A DNA stretch of 64,000 nucleotides, taken from positions 4,051,001 through 4,115,000 of the forward strand of contig NZ_OY760916.1 in NCBI RefSeq assembly GCF_963664075.1, read 5' to 3'. Under the pieces are notes generated by a model. The model was not told where the DNA came from, did no database searches, and saw only the letters and a list, made by a program, of their open reading frames with translations. This document shows positions 35,801 through 45,465 of this stretch, piece by piece (the stretch's first letter is position 1; each line of letters opens with the position of its first letter). Both the position numbers and the translations under genes were made by a program. This DNA is from an uncultured Desulfobulbus sp. (GTDB taxonomy: Bacteria > Desulfobacterota > Desulfobulbia > Desulfobulbales > Desulfobulbaceae).

Positions 35801-38752
35801 TTACTGCTGGGCACGCATGTCCCCCACCACAGGATTGATGGTTTTTTCTAATTCCTGAGCAATACCCGTGCTTTCAATCCGCATAAGACTTTCCTGTGCA
35901 CTGCCGAAACTGAGCAGGTTGACACTCCCATACCAGACGATTTTGCGGTCAATGAGAGCAAATTTCTGATGAATTCTTGCTCGATGCTCAACCGTGATCC
36001 CCGTGCCCTCAAACAGAGCCAACGCCTTCTTAAAGGGCACCTGGTCACCAGGAGAAAATTCGCTTGGCAGCTTGGTAATCACCCGAACCACAACCCGCTT
36101 CGCAGCCGCAGGTCTCAGATTCTCGATCATCTGGGCTGTCCGTCGCGTGCGTAAAAAGGGGCTGACAATAAGGATTTCCTTCATGCCAGAGACAAGATCA
36201 TGCAGGAAGACAGGCAGAAAACTGTTCTGGTCAAAAATAATCTCTGCGGGGGCAGATGAGAGGTTTTCCCTTTTGATCTTATACCCCATGGAGGCGTATC
36301 CCCTGAGCCGTTTTTGATACATCTTCTCCAGCATGGGGCTGTGGACATCGACGTAATCGTAGATTTGGACTTCTTTTTTCTGATCGACCAGGCGATGCAA
36401 CCTGCCTGCATATTGCTGCAAGGTGCCCTTCCAGGAGATAGGCATCGCCAAAAACAAAGTGTCGAGACGTGGTTCATCAAACCCCTCACCGATAAAGGGA
36501 CCAGTTGCCACGATGACTAAATTTTGGGTCTGCGGCATTTCACGTATGCGTTGCAGGGATTCTCTGGCTTGACGGGCCCCAAGGGATCCGGTGAGTGAGA
36601 CAACATGTGGAACGTCTCGTTGAATCATCATGGTGAGCTGCTCAACGTGTGCCGTGCGCAGGGTGAGCAGGATTGAGTTTCGGCCATTGTGATAGGCTGC
36701 CAGCACATCTTCGACGATCTGTTCATTGCGAAATGCATCCTCACAGATATGGGCGTACGACTGCTGGATGGAAATTTCCTCTTTATCGCTCTCTGCAGGG
36801 CTTCGCAGTGAGGTGAAACGGGGAATGACATAATGCTCAAAAGGCCTTTTTTCCGCCTGTTGACGAGCATCATCCCTATATCTGATCGCTCCCAACTGCA
36901 TCGCAAGAATAGGGTGATGTCCATCCTTTCTTGTCGGGGTGGCTGTAAGACCATATATATAGCGAGCATCGGTTGCTTTCAGGATCTGCTCATAGGTGAA
37001 AGCGGAAGCATGATGGCATTCATCGGCAATGATCATCCCATACTTACAGACACAATCTTTAACCTCCCCCATGCGACTCAAAGACTGCATCAAGGCTATA
37101 TCGACAATGCCCTGCAAGGTGTTTTTCCCTGCACCCAGCTGGCCAATGATCTGTTTTTTCTTCTTTCTCCCCCTCTTACCCTTGGGCTTAACTTGTTCTT
37201 CCGGAAGAGATTCATGAATGACAAGAAACTCTTCCAGCTTCTCTCGCCATTGCCGCACAAGGGTGGTTTTATCCACCAGAATGAGTGTATTCACCTTTCG
37301 CTCGGCAATCAGCTTAATCGCCACCACGGTTTTGCCAAAAGCAGTCGTTCCGCAGAGAATGCCGGTGTCCTGGGTCAAAAGCTGCTCAAGCGCCTGCGGC
37401 TGCTCATCCCGTAAAACGCCCTTGAATGTAACCCGTATTGAGCGTCCTGCATTTCGGCGATCCGCTATGCGAACAGTTCCCCCAAAAGGCTTGAGCTCTG
37501 CCAAAAGATCGTCTTCACAGCCCCTGGGGAGACAGAGATAATCTGGTGTTTCATCGGCGCAGGATATAATTCGTGGGATTCCGAAGGTCGACAACCGCAT
37601 TGCCTGCTGCCTGTGAAATACAGGGTTTTTAAACGAGGCCAAGCGCTTCAACCGGTTCAGCGCCCGAGGAGAAAACCCGTCCTTAGGAATATAGAGCATG
37701 TTGGCCCTGGTGATTTGGAACTCTTGGGGAAAATCACTTTGCGCCAATTGGACAGATTGTTTTTTCCAGGGCTGCATTGCTTCTTCCGAATCAATGCGCA
37801 ATTCGCCGAGGTCATCGCCTTTGCAGAGTTGACCGACGAGCTCTGCAACCCTGCTTGCTGTCAATCGCTGAACTGAGGCCAAATAGGCCCATTGATCTGC
37901 ATACGCGCTGAATGCCGCATCCACAAACTCGCTATTCTGGTTTTCCCGGGCCCTTTTCTGCAGAGGCAGGGCAATCAAATTCCCAAAGCCCCCCTTGGTC
38001 ATGGTTTCCTGACTGGGAAAAAGGCGGTCATACGATTGGAACTGAATTTCGTGCCGCTGACTCATGGCTGCGGTCAGCACGGCTGAACCAAACTTGCGCG
38101 CGAGACTCGCGGACAAGGGTTGCTCAAAGAAAAACCAGGCATGCCCGCCATTGCCTGAACGTGAACGTTCAACAGCAACGGGAATCTGAAAATTGTCGCA
38201 GACCGTGCGAATCATGGTGATATCTTCCCGCCACCCATCATCATCAAAATCAATGGCCAGAAACCAGCAGGTTTCATCTACGAGAAGGGGATAGATACCC
38301 GCAACGATTTTGCCCAGGAGATGATTTTTGACTACCTCGCCATCCATCCCCGCATAGTTCTGGTGGCTGCATTGAGAACAAGGCACCTGAGGTCTGCCGC
38401 AGACACTCCGGTCACCTCTATTGAGGCAAACAGGCATATAGCCGGATTTTCCTGATACGCGGTTTTCCCAGCGAATGGCATAGATATCCTCTCGCCCCCT
38501 GAAAAGTTCCCGGAAAATTCGAATTTTAGTGAGGACATCCGAGGTAACAGAGATGGGCGCAAGAGACTGAGCGAGGCCGGGTAACTCCACAATTTCCGTG
38601 GAATCCTGATCTGGCCCGGCAGCAGGGGACGCACCTGTCATCAATGGTGCGGTTTCACCAAGCTGGGCCTTTAACCGCTGGTTTTCATCTCTTAAACGTT
38701 TATTCTCAAGCTTGAGAAGCCTGATTTGACCGAGCAGTTCTTGGTATTCCAT
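35801..38752 (-). CDS. TOTE-type primase / DEAD-DEAH helicase / phospholipase D fusion
   Basis: 983 residues. Residues 1-35 form a coiled coil. About 75-330: archaeo-eukaryotic primase-like domain of the TOTE conflict type with a Cys-rich insert (VCLNRGDRSVCG, CSQCSHQNYAGMD), the metal motif WFLAIDFDDDGW and ERSRSGNGGHAWFFFE. About 420-810: superfamily 2 helicase with Walker A GTTAFGKT, DECHHASAF and YGLTATPTRK, then FIGEGFDEPRLD and QYAGRLHRL. About 860-970: a single phospholipase D nuclease-like motif HQKFALIDRKIVWYGSVN. The modules fit a nucleic-acid-targeting defence role. Confidence 0.85.
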   Translation of the reverse strand: MEYQELLGQIRLLKLENKRLRDENQRLKAQLGETAPLMTGASPAAGPDQDSTEIVELPGLAQSLAPISVTSDVLTKIRIFRELFRGREDIYAIRWENRVSGKSGYMPVCLNRGDRSVCGRPQVPCSQCSHQNYAGMDGEVVKNHLLGKIVAGIYPLLVDETCWFLAIDFDDDGWREDITMIRTVCDNFQIPVAVERSRSGNGGHAWFFFEQPLSASLARKFGSAVLTAAMSQRHEIQFQSYDRLFPSQETMTKGGFGNLIALPLQKRARENQNSEFVDAAFSAYADQWAYLASVQRLTASRVAELVGQLCKGDDLGELRIDSEEAMQPWKKQSVQLAQSDFPQEFQITRANMLYIPKDGFSPRALNRLKRLASFKNPVFHRQQAMRLSTFGIPRIISCADETPDYLCLPRGCEDDLLAELKPFGGTVRIADRRNAGRSIRVTFKGVLRDEQPQALEQLLTQDTGILCGTTAFGKTVVAIKLIAERKVNTLILVDKTTLVRQWREKLEEFLVIHESLPEEQVKPKGKRGRKKKKQIIGQLGAGKNTLQGIVDIALMQSLSRMGEVKDCVCKYGMIIADECHHASAFTYEQILKATDARYIYGLTATPTRKDGHHPILAMQLGAIRYRDDARQQAEKRPFEHYVIPRFTSLRSPAESDKEEISIQQSYAHICEDAFRNEQIVEDVLAAYHNGRNSILLTLRTAHVEQLTMMIQRDVPHVVSLTGSLGARQARESLQRIREMPQTQNLVIVATGPFIGEGFDEPRLDTLFLAMPISWKGTLQQYAGRLHRLVDQKKEVQIYDYVDVHSPMLEKMYQKRLRGYASMGYKIKRENLSSAPAEIIFDQNSFLPVFLHDLVSGMKEILIVSPFLRTRRTAQMIENLRPAAAKRVVVRVITKLPSEFSPGDQVPFKKALALFEGTGITVEHRARIHQKFALIDRKIVWYGSVNLLSFGSAQESLMRIESTGIAQELEKTINPVVGDMRAQQ

Positions 38753-38936
38753 AGAATTCCATAACTGACAATGAAGGTGGCGTGCTGATTAATGCTCACG
38801 GATACAAGGTTGAAATTATGACCTGATCAGAGCTGACCCTCAAATATTACAGTGATGAGCAAAAATACAAAAGAGAAGACGAACTAAAAAAAGGGGGAAA
38901 AACAGAGGGGATGGGGGGGTGCAGCATGGATCGAAA

Positions 38937-39011
<75 letters not shown>

Positions 39012-39315
39012 TCAGTCGTTTCGCTTGGAGGGTCTGCTTTTAACAGAATTCGTCGGATAATGTCAACAAACAAATGCTCTTTTTTTCATCCAGACGGCTT
39101 GAATGGTTCAGGTTTTTTGGAAAGGAGAAACGCCATCTGCGTACCTAGCGGCTGGATGACAATTAAAAAATGACGATAAATTCATATCATTGCCTCGACA
39201 AACCATAAGGGAAGATGTGTCATGGAAGACCGAGGCCGATCAGCAATTTACTTTTATACCGTTTAGCGATAAATAATTGTCTGTTCTTCCTCTCTCCATT
39301 ACTCGTGCAAACTAC

Positions 39316-41670
39316 ATGGCCAGAAAAAATAAGAAAAAATCCGGAAGCAGAAGAAACAGAGCTGCCAGCATGGATCAGTTGTCGCCCGAGGAGCTGCTCA
39401 GCAAAGGGGAACTCCTGCTGGAGCAGAAAAAATTTCAAAGCGCCATCCCCTGTTTCAAGCAACTGCTGAAAAATGAAACGAGCGAACGGGCCCTGATCGG
39501 CATTGAGGCGGCGTATCGTGGTAGAATCGCGGAGCTTGCCGCAAAAAACATGGTCAGAGAGGCATTCGCCCTGCTGCAGACTCTGGAACAACGCTGTCCG
39601 GAAACAGACGTCACCCCTATCCGGCTGCTTCTTCTCTTGCAATCCGCAAAGTACGGTGAGGCCGCCGGCCTCTACACTACCTGTCATCAGCGGTTGCCCG
39701 ACGAGTACAGGCATCGGATCGAGCCTCTGCTCGGTGCCATGCTGGTTGCCGATACCGGCCTTGCCGTGGCAGAGCTGCCCGCCGAATCGCCCGTAGCCCG
39801 TTTTCACCCCCAGGCCATGGCTGCGCTCGAACTGTTCTTCGTGGAAGAAGAGGAAGCACTGCAGGACGCCTTGCGCCAAATCCCTTTTCGGTCGCCTTAC
39901 CGGGACCTACGCTTTTTGCTTGCCGGCCTGCATCAGCTGGAGGCGGACAACGTCAAGGCAGGGCAGCTGCTCGCTAAAATCGGTGAAGACTCGCCGTATT
40001 TTCGTACCGCAGCCAGTTACCTTGCCGCGATCAGCACCCCGCAGGATTTTTTTGAAGCCCTTGCAGCGGTCCCCTTGTCACAGCGGCAGCAATTCCGTGA
40101 ACTGCACGAAATTCCCCAGAACAAATTCAAGGCATTGGAGGACCTTGTCAAAATTGACGACAGTCCCTTGCGCATAAGCCAATTCGTGTTCCGGCATGGC
40201 AAATTTTTCAACAGCCAGCAAAAACTTGCATTACTGCGAAGCGTCGCACCGTTTTGCGGCATACAGGCCGTCGATCTCCTTGATCGCGTCGACCAGATCC
40301 CCCTGACTGAAAAGATTCGTCTTGTAGCCCTGGCTGCGGAAAACGATGATGCTCCGAGTATCGCCGTGCAATACTGGGAAGATTATCTTGAGCACATTGA
40401 CCATAAGGATACGGAAAAATTCAGGGAAATCGCCCTGGTCATACGGCGAAAAACAGAACTGATGCAGCGGGTGTCCTATGATTTTTCATGGGACGACATA
40501 CTCAAGAGCATGCTGGAAAGTCTCAAATTTGATCCCGGTCATGCCCAGACCTGGATCAAAGCAGCCGAGTTCGCGGAGCGGCACGGATCCTTCAACGAGC
40601 AGTATGCAATCATCAACGATGCCGCAAAGACCTTGCCGGACAATGTCCCTGTTCTTCTGGCGGCGATGAAGGCCTGCGGCAATCGCAATGCCCATAAAAA
40701 AGCTGCCGGTCTTGCTGCGCGGGTGCTGAAAATTGACCCCATCAATACCACCGCCCTTGATTTCCTGGTTGAATCACGCCTGGAACATGGTCGCAAGCTT
40801 GCCCTGCAGGGAAAATGGGTCCTGGCGGAAAAAGAACTGCAAAGCGCCGATACTAGGGTGCGCGCCATCCGCTACCGTGGGCGCAATCGTATCGCTCTTG
40901 GCATGGTAAAGCTGCTTCAGGGCGACAAGGATGGCCTGCACCAGATCGAGGAAGGTCATCGGGAGAACGGTTTTCCCCTGATCAGCCAGCTGCTGACCGC
41001 ACTCGAGTCCAGGCTGTACGGGCTGCCGGCAAAATGGAACAGCACCTTTGACAAGGAATTGCGCCAGGCCGCCGGTTCCACCACCGTGGATAAACAGGAG
41101 TTTCTCCGGATCATTTCCTGGCTGACCGGCTTCACGGGCAAGCAATGGCTGGCCCTGCAACAAGTTTGTCAGGGGATGAAGAGATATTTTTCTAATGGGG
41201 TCGCCCTGGACTGGGGAGTTGAAGAAGGGCTTGAAATCTGTACGGCCTTGGCAAGAACGGAGCTGCATGCAGCCCTGTTCAAGTGCTCGCAAAAGCTGAA
41301 CAAACGGCATTCTGATGTGCCGGAATGTCGGGTGTGGTATCTTGTCGCCGGTGGCCTCAAGGCAAATAAGCCGCTCAGCCCCCGGGCCCATTCTGAACTC
41401 GATGATCTGCTCATTGAACTTGAGCTACAGGGCAAAACCACATTCTGCGATCACATTGATCAATTGCTCGGGAGGAAGAGCCTTTCGCTCAGTGATTTGG
41501 ATTTTGATGATGATTTTTTCGATGATGCCGATGATTTCGACGATTTCCAATCCAAGATATTCGAGCTGTTCGAGCTCCCCCAAACAATGAATGAAAATGA
41601 GCCAAAGCCAAAGAACAAAAAACCAAAGTCAACCGTGAAACAGCTCAATCTTTTTGAAGACGACCAATGA
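39316..41670 (+). CDS. TPR-like repeat protein of a divergent Hsp70 operon
   Basis: 784 residues from the ATG at 39316 (MARKNKKKSG), no signal peptide. Almost entirely helical; tetratricopeptide-like pairs appear at about 40-70 (AIPCFKQLLKNE) and 420-560 (SLKFDPGHAQTWIKAAEFAERHG, VLKIDPINTTALDFLVESRLEHG). The C-terminus is very acidic (DLDFDDDFFDDADDFDDF) and then basic. I do not recognise the family. Its stop overlaps the J-like gene (ATGA), so it belongs to the operon and is probably the client-binding or scaffold part (inference). Confidence 0.72.
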   Translation: MARKNKKKSGSRRNRAASMDQLSPEELLSKGELLLEQKKFQSAIPCFKQLLKNETSERALIGIEAAYRGRIAELAAKNMVREAFALLQTLEQRCPETDVTPIRLLLLLQSAKYGEAAGLYTTCHQRLPDEYRHRIEPLLGAMLVADTGLAVAELPAESPVARFHPQAMAALELFFVEEEEALQDALRQIPFRSPYRDLRFLLAGLHQLEADNVKAGQLLAKIGEDSPYFRTAASYLAAISTPQDFFEALAAVPLSQRQQFRELHEIPQNKFKALEDLVKIDDSPLRISQFVFRHGKFFNSQQKLALLRSVAPFCGIQAVDLLDRVDQIPLTEKIRLVALAAENDDAPSIAVQYWEDYLEHIDHKDTEKFREIALVIRRKTELMQRVSYDFSWDDILKSMLESLKFDPGHAQTWIKAAEFAERHGSFNEQYAIINDAAKTLPDNVPVLLAAMKACGNRNAHKKAAGLAARVLKIDPINTTALDFLVESRLEHGRKLALQGKWVLAEKELQSADTRVRAIRYRGRNRIALGMVKLLQGDKDGLHQIEEGHRENGFPLISQLLTALESRLYGLPAKWNSTFDKELRQAAGSTTVDKQEFLRIISWLTGFTGKQWLALQQVCQGMKRYFSNGVALDWGVEEGLEICTALARTELHAALFKCSQKLNKRHSDVPECRVWYLVAGGLKANKPLSPRAHSELDDLLIELELQGKTTFCDHIDQLLGRKSLSLSDLDFDDDFFDDADDFDDFQSKIFELFELPQTMNENEPKPKNKKPKSTVKQLNLFEDDQ

Positions 41671-41990
41671 CCAGCCCGTATGAAATTCTTGAAGTCAGCG
41701 CGGATGCAGATGACGCACAGATAAAAAAAGCCTACCTGGCCCTGGTGCGCCGCTACCCGCCGGAACGCTCCCCGGTGGAATTCCAGAGAGTGTATCAGGC
41801 CTACGAGTTGGTAAAAGACGAAGAAGCACGCTTATCGTATCGGCTGTTTCACTGTGAACCGCCAACCCAGGCAGGGCTTGTCGAGTTATTGCTCGCCAAC
41901 AGCCCCAAGACCGGTCGGCCAACCAAAGCCGCATTCCAGAAACGACTTGGCCAGGATCTTGCCCATTTTCTTGCCGAATTTCAACGTTGA
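41667..41990 (+). CDS. J-domain-like protein lacking HPD
   Basis: 107 residues. The first 65 residues align to a J domain: SPYEILEVSADADDAQIKKAYLALVRRYPPERSPVEFQRVYQAYELVKDEEARLSY. The invariant HPD tripeptide after helix II is replaced by YPPE, so it should not stimulate a normal DnaK ATPase in the usual way. No glycine-rich or zinc region. Overlaps the TPR gene by four bases. Likely a co-chaperone dedicated to the Hsp70 downstream. Confidence 0.82.
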   Translation: MTSPYEILEVSADADDAQIKKAYLALVRRYPPERSPVEFQRVYQAYELVKDEEARLSYRLFHCEPPTQAGLVELLLANSPKTGRPTKAAFQKRLGQDLAHFLAEFQR

Positions 41991-42099
41991 TGGATCAGGA
42001 AATAATCCGAGAACTTCATCATTGATCGTCCATGCAAATTCTCCGGTACGCCTCAGGGCAGCACCGGATTTTTTTATACATTGAGAGGAATAGCTGTCT

Positions 42100-42753
42100 A
42101 TGGAAGAAAAGGAAAAGGATGAACTGACCAGGCAGTTCCGCGACTATCTGGACCATGATTTTCCAGAGCAAGGCTGTACCGACGAAATCGATCAGCTCAG
42201 CCTGTTCAATGAGCTTGCCGGGCTCAAAAACGAGGTGAAAATCGAGTCCCGTCAGCTCAAAAATGCCCTGGATGACTTCCGGCAGGCATTTACCTCCCTG
42301 GATACCGGCCAGCAGGAACTGGTTGCCGTGTTGAGAACGCAGCGTCAGGGAGCTGAGCCCTATACCATCGATTCCATGCCTGTCATCCTGGGGTTGATAG
42401 ACCTGTACGATAGGATCGACGCTGGCCTGGAGCAGGAAATGCCCGCCCCCACCTTTCTGGAGAGGCTGATGCGTGCGGGAAGGCGAAGCCGCCGGTGGTT
42501 GCGGGGCTACCTGGAAGGGCAACGAATGGTGCTTGGCCGGGTCTCGGCACTGCTTGAATCGTGCGGTGCAACAGGCATGGATACCGAGGGACAGCAGTTT
42601 GACCCAAAGTGCATGAAGGCGGTCGGTTTCGCCTGGGAACCGACCAGGCAGGAAGGCGAGGTCCTTCGGGAGATTCGCAAGGGGTTTCGCCAGGACCTGC
42701 GCATTATTCGTCCAGCTGAAGTAATCGTGAACAAGGAAGGAGAGGCAGTATGA
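42100..42753 (+). CDS. GrpE-like nucleotide exchange factor
   Basis: 217 residues. A long N-terminal helical/coiled region (LFNELAGLKNEVKIESRQLKNALDDFRQAF) precedes a C-terminal beta domain with FDPKCMKAVGFAWEPTRQEGEVLREIRKGF...LRPAEVIVNKEG-type ending, matching the GrpE head (FDPxxHEAV, GEVVxxxxKGYxxxxRVLRPAxVxV). Divergent from housekeeping GrpE in length and in the middle. The start has GAGAGG at long spacing. The Hsp70 ATG overlaps its stop (ATGA). Confidence 0.8.
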   Translation: MEEKEKDELTRQFRDYLDHDFPEQGCTDEIDQLSLFNELAGLKNEVKIESRQLKNALDDFRQAFTSLDTGQQELVAVLRTQRQGAEPYTIDSMPVILGLIDLYDRIDAGLEQEMPAPTFLERLMRAGRRSRRWLRGYLEGQRMVLGRVSALLESCGATGMDTEGQQFDPKCMKAVGFAWEPTRQEGEVLREIRKGFRQDLRIIRPAEVIVNKEGEAV

Positions 42754-44525
42754 CGGAAAAAATTCTCGGTATCGATCTGGGGACAACCAACTCGGAGATC
42801 GCCGTCTATGAAAACGGAACGGTGACCATTATCGAAGGGCCCGACGGCAAACTGCTGCCCTCCTATGTCGGCCTCGATCAAAACGACAACCTCCTAGTGG
42901 GCGGGCCAGCCCGGAATCAGTATGTGCTCTATCCTGAGCGGACCATCAAGTCGATCAAACGGCTTATGGGGCAGGCGACTCCGGTCTCCCTGGGGGAGAA
43001 ACAATATTCTCCCCAGGAAATCTCGGCGATGATTCTGCGCTACCTGAAAAATATCGCCGAGGAGCACCTGCACTGCCCGGTCCACAAGGCGGTCATCACG
43101 GTACCCGCCTTTTTTTCCGACGGCCAGCGCCAGGCCACGCGCGAGGCCGGTGAGATTGCCGGACTCGAGGTGGTGAAAATAATCAACGAGCCCACCGCCG
43201 CGACCCTGGTGTACGAGAGCAGCCATACCGAGGCCAGAAAGGTCCTGGTCTATGATCTCGGCGGCGGCACCTTTGACGTCTCGGTGGTACAGCTCCAGGA
43301 CAACGTTGTGGAGGTTATCGCCAGTCACGGCAACAATCAGCTGGGCGGTGACGACTTTGACGACCTGATCGAGCAATGGCTGCTCGAACGCCTCGAGGAG
43401 GACGGGATTGATGAAGTGCCACCACAGGCCAGGGCGAGGATCAAGCGAAGCGCAGAAGAGGCCAAAAAGACGCTTTCCTCCCACCCCTTTGCCATGATCG
43501 AGGAAGAGTTCCTGCTCAAGCGGGACGGTGCACCCTATAATTTAAGCGTCGAGCTGGCAAGAGACGAGTACGAGGAAATGATTACGCCCCTACTCGATGA
43601 GACGCTGGAGGCTGTTCATCTGGTCCTGAAGGATGCGGGACTCACGGCCACGGAGATCGACGAGATCCTGCTGGTCGGCGGTTCCACGCGCACTCCGCTG
43701 GTGCAGCAACGGCTTGAGCGAGAATTCGGGGTGGCTCCCCGTTTCGAGGTCGATCCCGATCTGTGCGTGGCCTCGGGTGCGGCCATGCAGGCGGCCATGC
43801 TCCAGGGCCAGGAGGTTCAGGCCGTGTTAGTCGACGTCACCCCCTATACCTTCGGGGTCAGCGCCGTCGGTGAGATAGACGGCTACTTTTCTCCCACGAT
43901 GTTCGTCCCCCTTATCAAGAAAAACACCCCGGTACCGGTGACCCGCAGCGAGGTCTTTTATACCGCCTACGATTATCAGGAGGTGGTCGAGGTCAAGGTC
44001 TATCAGGGCGAAGCTGCCAACGCCCTGGACAATCTCGAGGTGGGACAATTTCTGGTGGAGGGCCTGGTCAAATGCCGGTCTGGCAGTGAGATCATTGCCA
44101 CCTTCGCCCTTGACAGCGACGGAATCCTGCAGGTCAGTGCCACCGAAAAAGCCACCGGCCTGGCCAGATCAATCACCATTCACAATGTGCTCAGTGATGC
44201 GGACCAGGGGTCAGTGGCCGACGCCCGGGATAAGATACGGCGGCTTTTCAATGAAGAAGAACCGGAAGAAACCGCGCTTGACGGGGAGTCGGACGCCGCA
44301 ACAACTTCCGACAGCCAGGGGACGGTGAAAAACAGCAGCAGGGTGCAGGCGGAGGCCTTGATGGACAAAGCCCGCAGTCTCTTCGACACGGCAAGTGAGG
44401 ATGACCGCGAAGACATGATCGACCTGATCGATGAGATACTGAGCGCCCTGGCCGAAGGCGACGAAACGCAGCTCAAGGAGCGTATGGAAGAACTCTCCGA
44501 AATTATTTTTTTCCTGGAGACCTGA
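42750..44525 (+). CDS. Divergent Hsp70 (DnaK/HscA-like)
   Basis: 591 residues, shorter than DnaK (about 640). Phosphate loops ILGIDLGTTNSEIAVY and VLVYDLGGGTFDVSVV, connect motif IINEPTAATLVY, adenosine motif ILLVGGSTRTPLVQ; the substrate domain begins DVTPYTFGVSAVGE where DnaK has DVTPLSLGIET. The C-terminal lid is reduced, and the end is FFLET, not the EEVD-type tail. Couples to the J-like and GrpE-like genes upstream by overlapping starts. A second, specialised chaperone, not the housekeeping DnaK. Confidence 0.9.
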   Translation: MTEKILGIDLGTTNSEIAVYENGTVTIIEGPDGKLLPSYVGLDQNDNLLVGGPARNQYVLYPERTIKSIKRLMGQATPVSLGEKQYSPQEISAMILRYLKNIAEEHLHCPVHKAVITVPAFFSDGQRQATREAGEIAGLEVVKIINEPTAATLVYESSHTEARKVLVYDLGGGTFDVSVVQLQDNVVEVIASHGNNQLGGDDFDDLIEQWLLERLEEDGIDEVPPQARARIKRSAEEAKKTLSSHPFAMIEEEFLLKRDGAPYNLSVELARDEYEEMITPLLDETLEAVHLVLKDAGLTATEIDEILLVGGSTRTPLVQQRLEREFGVAPRFEVDPDLCVASGAAMQAAMLQGQEVQAVLVDVTPYTFGVSAVGEIDGYFSPTMFVPLIKKNTPVPVTRSEVFYTAYDYQEVVEVKVYQGEAANALDNLEVGQFLVEGLVKCRSGSEIIATFALDSDGILQVSATEKATGLARSITIHNVLSDADQGSVADARDKIRRLFNEEEPEETALDGESDAATTSDSQGTVKNSSRVQAEALMDKARSLFDTASEDDREDMIDLIDEILSALAEGDETQLKERMEELSEIIFFLET

Positions 44526-44527
44526 GT

Positions 44528-44776
44528 ATGGAACGATGCCCCCAATGTCGGGCCCGTCTTAAGGGGCGAACCATCTGCGAGCGTTGCGGTATCGATCTCG
44601 GTCTCGTGCTGGGGATCGAGGCCGGTGCTGAGCGCCTGGCAAGGCAGGCCGTGCATTCCCTCGCCACCGGGGATCTCCAAGTCGCTGCGGAGCAGGCGGT
44701 CTCGGCCCGCGATCTCCACGCCACCCTTTTTCATCGAGCCCTCTCCGGTTTTATTGAAAAAAAGTTGTCTCCTTAA
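44528..44776 (+). CDS. Small zinc-ribbon protein of the Hsp70 operon
   Basis: 82 residues. N-terminal CPQCRARLKGRTICERCG forms a four-cysteine zinc ribbon; the rest is helical with one TPR-like pair (AVHSLATGDLQVAAEQAVSARDLHATLFHRALSGFIEKKL). Starts two bases after the Hsp70 stop. Unknown function; probably a partner in the same complex. Confidence 0.75.
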   Translation: MERCPQCRARLKGRTICERCGIDLGLVLGIEAGAERLARQAVHSLATGDLQVAAEQAVSARDLHATLFHRALSGFIEKKLSP

Positions 44777-44785
44777 AGAGATGAA

Positions 44786-44945
44786 GTAAGCGATCAGGGG
44801 GGACGCACTGGGGGAACTCGTATCATCGGAACTGTAAGCAGTTGCGGGTTGCCTTTGAAACTAGGCATCGGTCTGCGCAGCGTATGCCTGACTGTACGTA
44901 AACAGGCCGATAACACCGCAGATTCAGCGCCCCGTGATCGCTTAC
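44786..44945 (+). repeat. IS66-type MITE, copy B
   Basis: 160 bp, GTAAGCGATCAGGGGGG at the left and CCCCGTGATCGCTTAC at the right: terminal inverted repeats over about 16 bases. Flanking octamers GAGATGAA and TAGATGAG match at six central positions (AGATGA), a decayed target duplication. Same orientation as copy C. Confidence 0.85.
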
Positions 44946-44999
44946 TAGATGAGTTATTCAGTGCTCTCACGCCGTCACGGATTCATACAAGGTATTACC

Positions 45000-45464
45000 T
45001 TACTCCGCTGGCCTATTTATTATTTCCTGAATAGATTCAATGATTTTTAACTTAAGTGTTTCAGGGTACTCTTCATCTTCAATGAGAGAAATCACAATTT
45101 CACCGAGTAATTCCTTCGAAATTTTGTTTTCAGCAACCCACACTGCGATATTTTCCATTTCTAGAACAAAGTGCTTAATACAGAAATCAAAGCCATTCAG
45201 CTCTAGAAAATATGCTCCCAAAGCTATGCTAGATCGCTTATTTCCATCATTGAATGCATGAAATTTATTGATAGCGAAGACAAGATGAGTAAGTTTTTCC
45301 TCAAATGTAGGGTAATACGAATCATTTTTCACATGATCTAGTGCACTTTCTAAGTAGCCAATTTCGAGCATTCCTGGTCGCCCACCACTTTTTTGGATAA
45401 TCCAGTCATGCACTGCAATTGCATGCTGAATATCGAAATATAATATTTCAAAAGAATGTGACAT
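45000..45464 (-). CDS. Fic/Doc-family protein
   Basis: 154 residues, Doc-sized. The catalytic motif HAFNDGNKRSS has the Fic His and the Asp, Gly, Asn, Lys, Arg of the HxFxDGNKR type rather than the HxFxxANKR of classic P1 Doc. No intrinsic inhibitory helix is obvious. Fic proteins transfer AMP or phosphate to targets. Starts one base after the stop of the upstream HTH gene. AT-rich compared with flanks, suggesting transfer. Confidence 0.85.
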   Translation of the reverse strand: MSHSFEILYFDIQHAIAVHDWIIQKSGGRPGMLEIGYLESALDHVKNDSYYPTFEEKLTHLVFAINKFHAFNDGNKRSSIALGAYFLELNGFDFCIKHFVLEMENIAVWVAENKISKELLGEIVISLIEDEEYPETLKLKIIESIQEIINRPAE

Positions 45465-45465
45465 A

